Assembly: GCA_016874735.1 (NCBI GenBank)
Contig: VGTI01000001.1
Span: forward strand, 1 to 64,000
DNA from: Deltaproteobacteria bacterium
Lineage (GTDB): Bacteria; Bdellovibrionota_B; Oligoflexia; Oligoflexales; CAIYRB01
DNA length: 64,000 nucleotides
Reading direction: 5' to 3'
A model generated the notes under the pieces. The model did not search any database and was not told the origin of the DNA. It worked only from the letters and a program-made list of their open reading frames with translations. Made by a program: the position numbers and the translations under genes. Positions 37,562 to 46,610 of the stretch are shown here, piece by piece. The stretch's first letter is position 1. Every line of letters starts with the position of its first letter.

Positions 37562-38044
37562 TCAAGCTAGTAAGCTTAAACCAATTTTGTCCAGAGCTGC
37601 CTTGAACGAGGGTGGATCCTTACTTAGGCTCTCAAGTGGTAAAGCAAAGAATGCTTCAAAGCGTTGCCGCAGGATACTGTAGGCCCGATAAAAGGCCTGG
37701 TCGATCTCCTGATCTGTTCCGCTAACGTGAGCAGGATCGTCGACACCCCAGTGAGTTCTCAACACAGGTCCCAGGTAAGCCGGACATGTCTCGCCAGCGG
37801 CGCTGGCACATACGGTAATCACGATATCGGGGGTATGAGGGAGGTCGTTCCATGACTTGCTGTAATAGCCTGAAGTCGCGATGCCCTCGCGTGCCAGCAA
37901 GGCTAAAGACCGCGGGTGCACTTGTCCCGTAGGTTGACTGCCGGCACTCATCGCACTCCAGCCAGACGGAGCTAGGTGGTTAAAGGTCGCTTCACCTAGA
38001 ATCGAGCGACACGAGTTTCCTGTGCAGAGAAAGAGTACTTTCAT
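37562..38044 (-). CDS. arsC: Low-Mr phosphatase-type arsenate reductase
   Basis: A cytoplasmic protein of the low-molecular-weight tyrosine phosphatase/thioredoxin-coupled ArsC family. The P-loop CTGNSCRS (Cys7 to Arg13) opens the protein. Conserved Cys residues in VCASAAGETCP supply the redox relay of arsenate reductases, and DDPAH holds the general acid Asp. 160 aa from ATG 38044, preceded by AGGT; the open frame extends 24 codons further upstream without support. No arsR or arsB is adjacent. Confidence 0.8.
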   Translation of the reverse strand: MKVLFLCTGNSCRSILGEATFNHLAPSGWSAMSAGSQPTGQVHPRSLALLAREGIATSGYYSKSWNDLPHTPDIVITVCASAAGETCPAYLGPVLRTHWGVDDPAHVSGTDQEIDQAFYRAYSILRQRFEAFFALPLESLSKDPPSFKAALDKIGLSLLA

Positions 38045-38176
38045 AGTGACCTGTGAGTCATTTTGATTCGCGGTCCTTTTTTGGCGCGGTTTGAATAGAT
38101 CTAGAGGTCTAGACACCTTGAAGCTCAGGCGCTATAAGGATTGTAAGTATACCAACGTCATCGAGAGGAACACACT

Positions 38177-38431
38177 ATGAAACTTATGTCGGTATCAGCT
38201 TTGGTGGTGTCCGTATTAGTGATTGGAGTCCAGATGTTCATGCCTGCGGCGCTGGCCGATGGTGGTAAATGGGTCTGTAAAACTAGCCCTATTTGGAATG
38301 GTCGCTCGAGTACTCCGGCATTCCTTGAGGGGAGTACGCGAGATGAGGCTTACGCTAGAGCAGTGGCTACGTGCCAACACAGTGGTCAGTTTGACTACTG
38401 CAAGAACGCTATTACCTGCTGGGCTGAATAA
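38177..38431 (+). CDS. Small secreted Cys-containing protein (84 aa)
   Basis: A signal peptide ends near ALA (about residue 27); the mature part is about 57 residues with four Cys (WVC, ATC, YCKN, TCW). The spacing and the G-x-T-R-D-E-A stretch resemble the protein at 34125-34409, so the two are likely relatives. AGAGGAA precedes the ATG. A strong terminator follows 25 bases after the stop. Function unknown. Confidence 0.65.
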   Translation: MKLMSVSALVVSVLVIGVQMFMPAALADGGKWVCKTSPIWNGRSSTPAFLEGSTRDEAYARAVATCQHSGQFDYCKNAITCWAE

Positions 38432-38456
38432 GCTGAAATCAATGATTGAATGGAAG

Positions 38457-38497
38457 CGGCCAGGATCCAAATTGCCTTGGATCCTGGCCGTATTTTG
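38457..38497 (+). terminator. Strong Rho-independent terminator
   Basis: A perfect 14-bp stem (38457-38470 with 38477-38490) with a six-base loop, followed by TATTTTG. It sits between convergent genes and ends the 38177 transcript. Confidence 0.8.
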
Positions 38498-38518
38498 TTC
38501 GACCTAATCAAGGTGAAC

Positions 38519-39307
38519 TTAGTGGGTTGGCTTGCAGCCAGACTTGCATTCGTTGCCTTTGTAGCCGTAGTCAAAGTCGATGTACTCAACGCACTTCGTA
38601 ACGTCTACGTCGACATCAACCTTTACCTTTACTGGAACTTTGATGACGGGGTCAGTTGAGTGCTGGTCCTCGTGTTTGTAAGGTTGGTTTTTGTCTTCGG
38701 CAAGGTCGCGTTGAATATCATCCAATTTTGATTTGCCAGATCGCCCTTTGTCATCATCGAGCCCTCTTCCTGATCGTCGGAGGCAGCTGTCAGTGTAAAG
38801 TCCGCGACAGGATGCTTGATCTTTATTGAGCTTTTCACAAGCCGCTTTAAATCCCGACTGTGCCTTGTCACTTCGTGACTTCAGATTTTTGCCACGCCAC
38901 AGCTCAATCTCGTCGTCGGCCATCACGCCATCTGCGTTTTGATCGACTTCTAATTCTTGAGCTTGTTTGTAAGCCCATGCAACGCTGGTCAGCTCACTTG
39001 AGCTAAGGTCACCATTGCGATCAGAGTCATATTTGCTAAGGAGTATCGCATAGTACTCCCGAGCTTTGTCGCATGCACCGAGTGTGCGCACCAATTTGTC
39101 ATCGAGCTCTGAGCTTGGTGTATCGTCAGCTATTTGGGCCGTGATGGCTTCAAAGCTACACCCAAGATCTAGAGTCGAAACGGTCAGACTAAGTTCGTCC
39201 AGTTTAGTATCTTTTGCAGGTATGGTCGCCGTCTCCTTCTTGACGGCGCCACAAGCGAGTGTTGCACTGATGGTGAGGGCTGTTGCGATTAGTTTTACTG
39301 CTTTCAT
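38519..39307 (-). CDS. EF-hand lipoprotein (262 aa)
   Basis: A lipoprotein (signal ending TLAC, Cys19) with two canonical calcium-binding loops: D94-x-D96-x-N98-G-D100-L-S102-x-x-E105 and D122-x-N124-x-D126-G-V128-x-x-x-x-E133. A charged, Lys/Asp-rich region follows (about 165-220), and the end has an alternating valine/charged strand (VKVDVDVDV) and four Cys near the C-terminus. GGAAAGGAAA precedes the ATG. A calcium-responsive or calcium-stabilised envelope lipoprotein is a reasonable inference; the partner is unknown. Confidence 0.75.
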   Translation of the reverse strand: MKAVKLIATALTISATLACGAVKKETATIPAKDTKLDELSLTVSTLDLGCSFEAITAQIADDTPSSELDDKLVRTLGACDKAREYYAILLSKYDSDRNGDLSSSELTSVAWAYKQAQELEVDQNADGVMADDEIELWRGKNLKSRSDKAQSGFKAACEKLNKDQASCRGLYTDSCLRRSGRGLDDDKGRSGKSKLDDIQRDLAEDKNQPYKHEDQHSTDPVIKVPVKVKVDVDVDVTKCVEYIDFDYGYKGNECKSGCKPTH

Positions 39308-39610
39308 GACACTTTCCTTTCCACGGGGAGTTTAGTACCGGCCACGACATTGTGACTTGGGTTTGGAGCGAGAACGGGAACTTGAATTATTAACTTCGTT
39401 TATACCGAAGTCTTGTGTTCCTATCTGCAACCGCTGTACCACGGTGTGGAAAGCTCCGGAGTGCGACTCCCTATATCACGGTAATTTTTGAGTTTTTTCG
39501 GTCGTTATCGCGAGCGGAGGTTGCATAAATGGCGTAGCTGCTGGTTGTCGAAATTGTGGACGGTCTGACCCTAGCTAAGTAGGTACTTTTGAGTTCCATT
39601 TACCCGAAGT
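39308..39610. other. Intergenic region, 303 bases
   Basis: Lies upstream of the EF-hand gene and downstream of nrdB (whose terminator is at 39611-39652). It should hold the EF-hand gene promoter. CCACGGTGTGG near 39430-39450 is a short inverted repeat. Nothing else is recognised. Confidence 0.35.
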
Positions 39611-39652
39611 AAAAAGCAAAAAGCTGAAGTAGCGTGTTGTTACTACTTCAGC
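39611..39652 (-). terminator. Terminator of the nrdAB operon
   Basis: Ten-base stem GCTGAAGTAG (39623-39632) / CTACTTCAGC (39643-39652), followed on the minus strand by TTTTTGCTTTTT. It lies 35 bases after the nrdB stop. Confidence 0.8.
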
Positions 39653-39686
39653 TCAGCGTTGTTAATTCTTGTACACTACCTGGAAA

Positions 39687-40685
39687 TCAGAAGTCCTCAT
39701 TGAACGCGACATCTCCCGAAACGCCCACTTGGTAGGAGGATACGCGACGCTCGAAGAAGTTAGCCAGCTCTTGCACATCCTGCAGTTCTAGGAAGCTGAA
39801 GGGATTGCGTGCGTTATATACTGGCGGGATGAGTAACGCGGCGAGCCGTTGATCGGCCACATACTGAAGGTACTGCCTCATATCGCGTGTCGAGAGGCCA
39901 GCAACTCCTTGTGAGAGCACATCTTCGGCAAATACCATTTCGCACTCAATGGCCTCGTCAATCATCGTGACCACTTGGCGATTCATCTCCGCATCGAATA
40001 GATCTGGCTCTTCTTTGCGGACTTGCTTGATCACGCTGAAGGCGAAGTTCATGTGGCAGCTTTCATCACGGAACACCCAGTTGGTGCCGCCAGCCAGCCC
40101 ATGCAATAACCCTTTAGAGCGTAGGAAATAGACGTAGGCAAAGGCTGCGAAGAAGAATAGTCCCTCGATACATGCGGCAAAGCAGATCAAGTTAAGTAAA
40201 AACTGTCGGCGATGCTCTTTAGTTTCTAGGCGATCGAGCTTGTGGACGGAATCCATCCACTTCATGCAGAATGCGCCCTTTTGCTTGATCGATGGGATGT
40301 TCTCGATGGCAGCAAAAGCGGCGGCGCGGTCCTTGTCGTCCTCTAGGTAAGTATCGAGCAATGTTAAGTAGAACTGGACGTGAAGAGCCTCCTCGTACAG
40401 CTGCCGCGAAAGATACATACGCGCTTCGGGCGAATTGATGTGCTTATAGAGATTAAGCACCAGGTTATTGGCCACGATGGAGTCACCAGTAGCAAAGAAC
40501 GCTACAAGACGATGAATCAGATGTCGCTCGGACGGCGGCATTCGCTGGAGATCGCCAATATCCATCGAGAAGTCGACCTCATCAACCGTCCATGTGTTCT
40601 TGATGGCATTACGATACATCTCGTAAAACATGGGATAGCGCATTGGGCGTAATGTCAGGTTTAAACCTGGATCTAGTAGCATCAT
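39687..40685 (-). CDS. nrdB: Class I ribonucleotide reductase beta subunit
   Basis: The radical-generating subunit (R2), 332 aa. Metal ligands: Asp68 (TGDSIV), Glu99 and His102 (YEEALH), and later the EGLFFF and RDESCH motifs. Tyr106 lies seven residues after Glu99, as Tyr122 does in E. coli, so a tyrosyl-radical (class Ia-like) mechanism is expected. The surrounding sequence is otherwise of the kind seen in Chlamydia R2, where that position is Phe. The ATG overlaps the nrdA stop (ATGA), so translation is coupled. Confidence 0.95.
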   Translation of the reverse strand: MMLLDPGLNLTLRPMRYPMFYEMYRNAIKNTWTVDEVDFSMDIGDLQRMPPSERHLIHRLVAFFATGDSIVANNLVLNLYKHINSPEARMYLSRQLYEEALHVQFYLTLLDTYLEDDKDRAAAFAAIENIPSIKQKGAFCMKWMDSVHKLDRLETKEHRRQFLLNLICFAACIEGLFFFAAFAYVYFLRSKGLLHGLAGGTNWVFRDESCHMNFAFSVIKQVRKEEPDLFDAEMNRQVVTMIDEAIECEMVFAEDVLSQGVAGLSTRDMRQYLQYVADQRLAALLIPPVYNARNPFSFLELQDVQELANFFERRVSSYQVGVSGDVAFNEDF

Positions 40686-43087
40686 TGGCAGGCCTCACAG
40701 GCTTCGGGGTTTTCGAGCGAGCAAGCAATCGCTTCCGTTTCCGTGTAGTTACTGACGGTGGTTTTTTCGATCTTGGTCGCAGCACGGGATCTTAGGTAAT
40801 AGGTTGTTTTGAGCCCCCTCTCCCATGCATAAGCATACATGGACGAGAGTTTGCCGATCGTTGGGTTCTCCATGAAGAGGTTCAGGGACTGACTCTGATC
40901 GATGTACGGTCCGCGCTCGGCAGCCATGTCGATTAAGGAACGCATCGGGACCTCCCATACGGTCCGGTAAATCTGCTTAATGTCGTCTGGAATCTCTTCG
41001 ATGTTCTGAATTGACCCCTCGTTAAGCTTTATCTTGGCGCGGATCGACTTGTTCCAAAGTCCGAGCTTGCGGAGATCATCAACCAAATAGGAATTGATCT
41101 GCAGAAACTCACCTGACAGGGTTTCACGCTTAAATTGATTGGAAATCTGGGGCTCAATGCATTCGTACGATCCGACAATCGAGGCAATCGTGGCGGTAGG
41201 CGCTACGGCGACTAACAGTGAATTGCGGAGACCATACTCGCGGATTTGGGCTTTTAGTTCGTCCCACTCGGGCAGTGTCGGTGTGACACCCCAAAGATCG
41301 AATTGCAGATCTCCTTTTGCAGCCCGGGTTTCGGCGAAATTACTGTGCGCTCCTTGCTCGCGAGCAAGTTCACAGCTGGTCTTCAGGGCATTAAAGTAGA
41401 TGACTTCTTGGATCTTAGCGGAAATCGCGCGCGCCTCAGGTGCGTCAAAAGGCAGGCCGAGCCTGAAGAATACATCTTGGAGGCCCATGACGCCGAGGCC
41501 TACGGGACGCCAACGATGGTTGGATGCTTCGGCTTGCGCGATTGGGTAGAAGTTGATGTCAACCACCCGATCGAGGTATCTGACGGCAAGCTGGACATTT
41601 TGCGCCAGTTTGTCGAAGTTGACGGCGCCATTGTTGACGTACCGAGCGAGGTTAAGGGAGCCGAGGTTACATACAGCTGTCTCTTGTGCAGACGTAACTT
41701 CCAGGATCTCTGTGCAGAGGTTAGATAGATGAATGACGTTTTCGCCGACCCCAGTCTGGTTGGACTTGAGATTTGAAGCGTCTTTAAACGTGATCCAGCC
41801 GTTGCCCGTCTGCGCCAAAGTCTTCATCATCAGGGCGTAGAGCTCACGCGTTTTGACCTGCTTTTTGGCGAGTCCCGACGCCTCAGCGGCCTCGTAAGCA
41901 GCCTCAAATTCGTGGCCGTAAAGATCTGTTAGGTGGGGAACGTCACAAGGATCAAACAGCGACCAAACGCGGTCCGTTTTAAGACGCTTCATGAACAGGT
42001 CAGGAATCCAGTTTGCAAGGTTGAGATTGTGAGTTCTCTGCGCCTCGTCACCCGTATTATTGCGGAGCTGCAGGAAGTCCATGATGTCGGCATGCCACGT
42101 CTCAAGGTAGATGCAAGCGGCGCCCTTGCGCTTTCCGCCCTGGTTGACTGCTGCTACGGAAGAGTCGAGTGTTTTTAAGAAGGGAACGATGCCGTTGGAT
42201 TTACCGTTGGTGCCGCGTATGAGAGATCCACGAGAGCGGACACGGTGATAAGCAAGGCCAATGCCGCCGGCAAATTTCGACAGCATGGCGACGTCTCGGT
42301 ACTTATCGTAAATGGAGCCGAGATCATCGGCAGGGCTGTCGAGGAGATAACAGGAGCTCATCTGTTGGTGTGCCGTACCCGAGTTGAAAAGCGTCGGTGT
42401 GGACGGCATATACTCAAACGACGAAATAAGATTGTAAAACCCGATGGCCTCGTCGACGTTCGTCGAAAGGCCGCAGGCTACCCGCATAAAGAAGTACTGC
42501 GGTGTTTCGATCACATGGCGACTCAATGGATCGCGGAGGAGATAGCGATCATAAACAGTCCTGAGACCAAAGTACTCGAAATGATTTGAATTTTTGCGTT
42601 GAATCGCGGTGTTCAGCGTGTGTGCATGGCGGCAGACAAATTCATAGGTCGACGGCGAGATGATGCCAGCGCGGTAACCGGCCATGATTGAGTCGTAAAA
42701 TGACTCAATACCACGAACGATATAGACCTCCTTGGCGATATAAACGTCGAGGAGACGTGCGGCCAGCTTAGAGTATTCCGGCTCCTCGGCGATGAGCATA
42801 GCGGCGTTGCTGATGAGCAAGGAGTCGAGCTCGGTGGTACAAACGCCGTCGTAAAGGCCGCGGATCGCCTTTTCAGCCACAAGCTGAGGATCGATGTTGG
42901 GAAGACCCTCGGCGGCTCGGGCGACCTTCAAAACGATTTGTAAGGGGTCGACCGTTTCTAGGTGGCCATCGCGCTTGCGCACCCGGATGGTCGGGTCGAC
43001 GGCGCCAGCTTGGGCCGGCTTTTGAACTAGTGCTGCACGCCTGTCAGTCGCAGTGGCGGGGGCAGTAATTGGGCTGTGTTGTGACAT
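40682..43087 (-). CDS. nrdA: Class I ribonucleotide reductase alpha subunit
   Basis: The catalytic subunit reducing NDPs to dNDPs. An N-terminal ATP-cone (IRVRKRDGHLETVDP, about residues 35-125) provides allosteric activity control. Next comes the catalytic barrel with the SCYLLD Cys, the NLCTEILE Cys/Glu pair and CNLGSLNLARYV, and then the C-terminal redox pair CEAC. About 801 aa. The start is ATG 43087, since GGAGGT lies five bases upstream; an ATG at 43099 overlaps that site. Two NrdR-box-like sites lie upstream. Confidence 0.95.
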   Translation of the reverse strand: MSQHSPITAPATATDRRAALVQKPAQAGAVDPTIRVRKRDGHLETVDPLQIVLKVARAAEGLPNIDPQLVAEKAIRGLYDGVCTTELDSLLISNAAMLIAEEPEYSKLAARLLDVYIAKEVYIVRGIESFYDSIMAGYRAGIISPSTYEFVCRHAHTLNTAIQRKNSNHFEYFGLRTVYDRYLLRDPLSRHVIETPQYFFMRVACGLSTNVDEAIGFYNLISSFEYMPSTPTLFNSGTAHQQMSSCYLLDSPADDLGSIYDKYRDVAMLSKFAGGIGLAYHRVRSRGSLIRGTNGKSNGIVPFLKTLDSSVAAVNQGGKRKGAACIYLETWHADIMDFLQLRNNTGDEAQRTHNLNLANWIPDLFMKRLKTDRVWSLFDPCDVPHLTDLYGHEFEAAYEAAEASGLAKKQVKTRELYALMMKTLAQTGNGWITFKDASNLKSNQTGVGENVIHLSNLCTEILEVTSAQETAVCNLGSLNLARYVNNGAVNFDKLAQNVQLAVRYLDRVVDINFYPIAQAEASNHRWRPVGLGVMGLQDVFFRLGLPFDAPEARAISAKIQEVIYFNALKTSCELAREQGAHSNFAETRAAKGDLQFDLWGVTPTLPEWDELKAQIREYGLRNSLLVAVAPTATIASIVGSYECIEPQISNQFKRETLSGEFLQINSYLVDDLRKLGLWNKSIRAKIKLNEGSIQNIEEIPDDIKQIYRTVWEVPMRSLIDMAAERGPYIDQSQSLNLFMENPTIGKLSSMYAYAWERGLKTTYYLRSRAATKIEKTTVSNYTETEAIACSLENPEACEACQ

Positions 43088-43485
43088 CGGGACCTCCATG
43101 AAAGGAACTGATGGGACCGGGACTTGGGACTGTCCGGTGCATCCAAAGTCAAAGGGATACTGAGGCTCCCCGCAGAGCCCACTTTAGGACCCCATGGGGA
43201 ACTGACGTATGCCTCGAATTAGACAGGGCGAACAGCTCTATAACCAGCATATCTAGTGCCGCCTTGAAGCGTCAACCACTATCTATAGTGTAGCCTAGAC
43301 CCCTTGGGGACCAGGCGATTCACCAGACCCCGAATGTAACTGAAAACTAAATGGGGGCAAGAGTTGAGGCAGAATCTTTTTTTCTTATGAAAAAAAATCG
43401 CGTCTCGCTGGGGTCTTAGGTACCAGCCGCCAAACATGATTTGCTGTGGTAAGACAGGTAAAGAACGCCATGACCGGAGGTAGAC
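43088..43485. other. 398-base nrdA / hydrolase divergent region
   Basis: Contains the NrdR-like boxes (43244-43291) and probably the promoters of nrdAB and the hydrolase gene. Two short palindromes of similar core, GACCCC-A/T-TGGGGA, occur near 43190 and 43300. A long A/T tract lies near 43375-43400. No gene seen. Confidence 0.4.
43244..43291 (-). promoter_or_regulatory. Two NrdR-box-like operators upstream of nrdAB
   Basis: The site at 43276-43291 (CCACTATCTATAGTGT) agrees with the NrdR consensus ACACTATATATAGTGT at 14 of 16 positions. A second, weaker site at 43244-43259 agrees at about 11 of 16. Their starts are 32 bases apart, three helical turns, which is the usual spacing of paired NrdR boxes. 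They lie about 160-200 bases before nrdA. NrdR represses ribonucleotide reductase genes when dATP is high. Confidence 0.75.
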
Positions 43486-44283
43486 ATGCCGCAGCTGTAC
43501 CGTCCAGGAGTCGAGTTGAACTATGAGGTTTGGGGCGACCAAGGCCAATGGGTCACTCTGATTAACGGCCATAATCGGTCACTTACGGACTTTAAGCTCT
43601 GTGGGCGTTATCTGGTAGAGAGAGGCTGGCGTGTTCTTGCTGTCGATAACCGCGGGGCAGGCCTGACAAAAACATCGGCGGCCTTTACGATCGCCGACAT
43701 GGTCGCTGACATTGGTGCCGTGTGGGAGGCTGAGGCCATCTCGCGCACACGCGTCCTGGGTATCTCTATGGGCGGTTTCTTGGCCCAGATCCTGGCGGTT
43801 GAAAGAGCTGCCCGCGTAGCTGCCTTGGTCCTCGTGTCCACCGCGATGAATCAAGCCCACATCCAGCGTGACGAGGCACCGTGGACTGCAGACCCCGAGC
43901 TTTGCGAGGCAAAGCTGAAGCCCTATTTCACCGCGGACTTTGCCAAGCGAAACGAACTGCTTATTCGCAGCATGGCCAAGCAAATCGCCAAGTCGGTGGC
44001 GGACGGGGATTTCGCCGCCCGCAGTAACGCTCAGCGGCAAGCCATGGCGGGGCTTGACCTTGTAAATCTGGCGCCGCGCATCAAGGCGCCAACCCTGGTC
44101 ATCCACGGCGAGGACGATCAAGTTATTCCGGTTGCCGCTGCCTATGAACTAGCGAGCGCGATCAAAGGCGCCAAGCTAGAGCTCATACCTGATACCGGTC
44201 ATCTCTTGTTGGCTGAGCGACCCAAGGAGTTATATGGCCTTATCGCGCAATTCTTTGCGAGCACCTCAGGTGGCTACTCCTAG
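43486..44283 (+). CDS. Alpha/beta hydrolase
   Basis: A 265-residue single-domain alpha/beta hydrolase. The nucleophile elbow is GISMGG, the acid lies in HGEDDQVIP, and the catalytic His is in DTGHLLL near the C-terminus. The start region (LYRPGVELNYEVWGDQGQWVTLINGHN) has the oxyanion-type NGHN in place of HG. CGGAGGT precedes the ATG. No secretion signal. It stands as a single gene, convergent with the flagellar cluster's last gene four bases away. The substrate cannot be inferred. Confidence 0.8.
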   Translation: MPQLYRPGVELNYEVWGDQGQWVTLINGHNRSLTDFKLCGRYLVERGWRVLAVDNRGAGLTKTSAAFTIADMVADIGAVWEAEAISRTRVLGISMGGFLAQILAVERAARVAALVLVSTAMNQAHIQRDEAPWTADPELCEAKLKPYFTADFAKRNELLIRSMAKQIAKSVADGDFAARSNAQRQAMAGLDLVNLAPRIKAPTLVIHGEDDQVIPVAAAYELASAIKGAKLELIPDTGHLLLAERPKELYGLIAQFFASTSGGYS

Positions 44284-44287
44284 GTTA

Positions 44288-44896
44288 TCAGGCAGTCGCC
44301 ACGGAGCCAGTGAGACCCGCAACGAGTCGCACCTCGGTCTCACTCATGCCAAGCTCGGTGGCGACAGCAGCCGGAGAACGACCGCGAGCCAGGAGCAACC
44401 TGGCATCGGCATATTTTTTGTCTTCGATTTCGGCGATCACATCCTCGAGCGGAACGCGGCTGTCCAGAAGGCGACAAATCTTTTCGCCGCGAGCAAGTAG
44501 ATTCTGTAGACTTGTCTTCTGATCCTCGACGCGCCGCAGCATCGACTCTAGGTAGGTCTGTTTTCTTGACAGTTCTTTGAGTGGGTCCGCAAACCGCTCT
44601 GTAAGATCGCTAACCACTTGCTCCATCTCTTTAGCGATCGTGTGGGCTCCCGACTTCACCTCTTGTTCGGCCTCGGTTGCCAACTTGACCGCCTTATCAA
44701 GGGTCGAACGTGCCTTGGCCTGAGCCGCTTCAAGTTCTTCCTGAACCGTGTTCCGGAGATCGGCTAGTAAGCGACGCTCCTCGGTCAATTCAGCCACAAG
44801 CTCTAAGTGGGTTTCCCGGCGTCGGCTCAGGGTATAAACCGCCACCATTAAACCTAGATCTAAAAAGATCAGTGCTGCGATCAGTATGCTCGTCAT
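44288..44896 (-). CDS. DUF2802-like membrane-anchored coiled-coil protein
   Basis: 202 aa: one N-terminal membrane segment (about 2-23), a long coiled coil (about 28-150) and a C-terminal helix-turn-helix-like end (YADARLLLARGRSP...LGMSETEVRLV) as in DUF2802 proteins, which are often encoded at the ends of flagellar/chemotaxis clusters. The ATG follows directly on the stop of the PilZ gene. It is the last gene of the flagellar operon. Function unknown. Confidence 0.65.
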   Translation of the reverse strand: MTSILIAALIFLDLGLMVAVYTLSRRRETHLELVAELTEERRLLADLRNTVQEELEAAQAKARSTLDKAVKLATEAEQEVKSGAHTIAKEMEQVVSDLTERFADPLKELSRKQTYLESMLRRVEDQKTSLQNLLARGEKICRLLDSRVPLEDVIAEIEDKKYADARLLLARGRSPAAVATELGMSETEVRLVAGLTGSVATA

Positions 44897-45394
44897 TTAG
44901 CCGTCCTGGAGGTATGACTTGAGAACTTGTTCGTCAACTTCATCCATGTTGACCATTTGGACTAGAACCAGTTTCTTCTTACCGCGCTTACCGACGTCTG
45001 TTGATTTGACGACTTTAGCTAACACTTTAAAGGTGCCGGGGGTGTCGACACGTCTATATTCCACTAATCGCTGCTTACGGTTCCAGTAGTCTGGCAGGGA
45101 AATATGAATTTTAAGGAGTGTGCCCTGGGCGTACTCATGAGTGCCCTGAAATTCTATGCCGTGCGGACTTATGTGAAGTGTCTGGGCCTTCTGTTCCCCG
45201 TTGTCTTCGACTAGTCCGTAAGGTTTCACGTCGACCACTACTTTACGGTTAGAGCGCGGATATTTTTTAATGAGGTCTTCGTCGAACCCATCATTTGCAG
45301 CTTCCTGCTCTGCTCCATCGACTGGGGCTTCTGGGGTTGGATTGGTCGTCACTACGGCCGTTGGGTCGAGGGGGTAACTGTTCTGATCTGCCAT
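44897..45394 (-). CDS. PilZ-domain protein
   Basis: 165 aa with an Asp/Glu/Pro-rich N-terminus (about 1-45), then a PilZ-type beta-barrel. RSNRK could be the RxxxR c-di-GMP motif (reduced in form), and ISPHGIEF the D/NxSxxG motif. Ligand binding is uncertain, since the second motif has His-Ile before the Ser instead of Asp/Asn. GGAG precedes the ATG. Placed between cheY and the DUF2802 gene, it probably tunes motility. Confidence 0.65.
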   Translation of the reverse strand: MADQNSYPLDPTAVVTTNPTPEAPVDGAEQEAANDGFDEDLIKKYPRSNRKVVVDVKPYGLVEDNGEQKAQTLHISPHGIEFQGTHEYAQGTLLKIHISLPDYWNRKQRLVEYRRVDTPGTFKVLAKVVKSTDVGKRGKKKLVLVQMVNMDEVDEQVLKSYLQDG

Positions 45395-45408
45395 AGGTGG
45401 AGACTCCT

Positions 45409-45822
45409 CTAGCTCGCCTGTTTCTTAGCGTTATGAGCCTGAAAGATCTTTGCTAGCTTGTCCTGTAGTGTCTGTCCGGTAAACGGCTTGACGACGTAGT
45501 TGCTAACACCTGCCTGTACAGCGTCCACGATGTTTTGCTTCTCTGCCTCCGCAGTAATCATCAAAAAAGGTAAGTGCTGAAACTTTGGGTCAGCCCGTAC
45601 GGCTTTGAGAAAATCCAGACCGGTCATATTGGGCATGTTCCAATCGGAGCAAATAAATTCAATGCCGGGTACACTGCGCAGGGTTTCCAGTGCCTTTGCG
45701 CCGTCCTCGGCCTCAATGAAATTCTCGTAGCCAAGTTGTTTAAATAGGGTTTTGACGATCCGCCGCATGGTCGGGAAGTCGTCGACTACCAGGATTTTCA
45801 TGTTACGATCGCCGACAGCCAT
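45409..45822 (-). CDS. cheY: CheY-type response regulator
   Basis: A 137-residue stand-alone receiver domain: acidic pair Asp14/Asp15, phosphoacceptor Asp60 ([11 protein letters not shown]), switch Thr90 and Lys112 (VVKPF). The WNMP after the acceptor Asp is the CheY signature; phospho-CheY binds FliM to change rotation. AGGAG precedes ATG 45822. It follows fliA in the flagellar operon. No CheA lies in the window. Confidence 0.92.
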   Translation of the reverse strand: MAVGDRNMKILVVDDFPTMRRIVKTLFKQLGYENFIEAEDGAKALETLRSVPGIEFICSDWNMPNMTGLDFLKAVRADPKFQHLPFLMITAEAEKQNIVDAVQAGVSNYVVKPFTGQTLQDKLAKIFQAHNAKKQAS

Positions 45823-45851
45823 AGCTGCTCCTGTCTCCTCAGATGACCCAC

Positions 45852-46610
45852 TCAGTCGATAAGAAGATTCTTCAATTTAGCCCTAAGTTTAGTCACCGCT
45901 TGGGTGTGTAGCTGACTGACGCGTGATTCCGTTACCTCGAGAATTTTGCCGATTTCCTTCAAGTTTAGATCTTCGTAGTAGTAGAGCGATAAGACTAACT
46001 TTTGCTTCTCTGGAAGCTCTTCGATATTTTTTATGAGGAGCTGCCGCACACCCTTGCTTTTGAGCTGAGTAAACGGGTTTTTCGATCCGACGTTCTCAAG
46101 ACATTCCAGTAGGCTTTTACGATCGTGTTGATTGGGACCAGCTAGCTCATCGATAGAGAGCATCGTCACCGCTTTGACCTTGGCGACCATACCGTGGTAA
46201 CCATCGAGGCTCATTCCCAGCTGAGCCGACACTTCTGAATCACTAACTGCCCTGCCAAATCGTTGTTCGAGCTCTTGGTATGTGCGTTCGATTTTTTTGG
46301 CCTTATCCCTGACGCTGCGTGGCACCCAGTCTTGCGAGCGCAGCTCATCTAAAATGGCACCCCTGATCCTAAATTCTGCGTAGGTCTTGAATTTATTGTC
46401 GCGACTAGGGTCGTACTTCTGGATAGCGTCCATGAGGCCGATCACACCAGCGCTAATGAGATCGTCAATGTCGATGTTCGACGGCAGGCGCGCGGCAATG
46501 CGTTGGGCCACGAACCTTATCAATGGAGCGTAGTCCATGATCAGCTGGTCACGTAGCTTGCCATCAACCCCTTGGGTGTCCTGCTTATAGCGTTTGACAA
46601 GGCCTTTCAT
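45852..46610 (-). CDS. fliA: Flagellar sigma factor FliA (sigma-28)
   Basis: 252 aa. Sigma region 2 carries [18 protein letters not shown] and the [26 protein letters not shown] motif that is diagnostic of sigma-28. Region 4 ([29 protein letters not shown]) binds the -35 element. It directs late flagellar and chemotaxis genes. The ATG overlaps the flhG stop (ATGA). AAGGAG precedes it. Confidence 0.95.
   Translation of the reverse strand: MKGLVKRYKQDTQGVDGKLRDQLIMDYAPLIRFVAQRIAARLPSNIDIDDLISAGVIGLMDAIQKYDPSRDNKFKTYAEFRIRGAILDELRSQDWVPRSVRDKAKKIERTYQELEQRFGRAVSDSEVSAQLGMSLDGYHGMVAKVKAVTMLSIDELAGPNQHDRKSLLECLENVGSKNPFTQLKSKGVRQLLIKNIEELPEKQKLVLSLYYYEDLNLKEIGKILEVTESRVSQLHTQAVTKLRAKLKNLLID

Noticed and set aside
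43180-43310. Two GACCCC-TGGGGA palindromes as operators
   Set aside because: Short and G/C-rich; only two copies with imperfect flanks, so no regulator can be argued.
43579-44121. 180-codon minus-strand frame opposite the hydrolase
   Set aside because: The plus strand carries a complete alpha/beta hydrolase with all three catalytic motifs.
44897-45394. Firm c-di-GMP receptor assignment for the PilZ protein
   Set aside because: The RxxxR and D/NxSxxG motifs are both imperfect, so ligand binding was left open.
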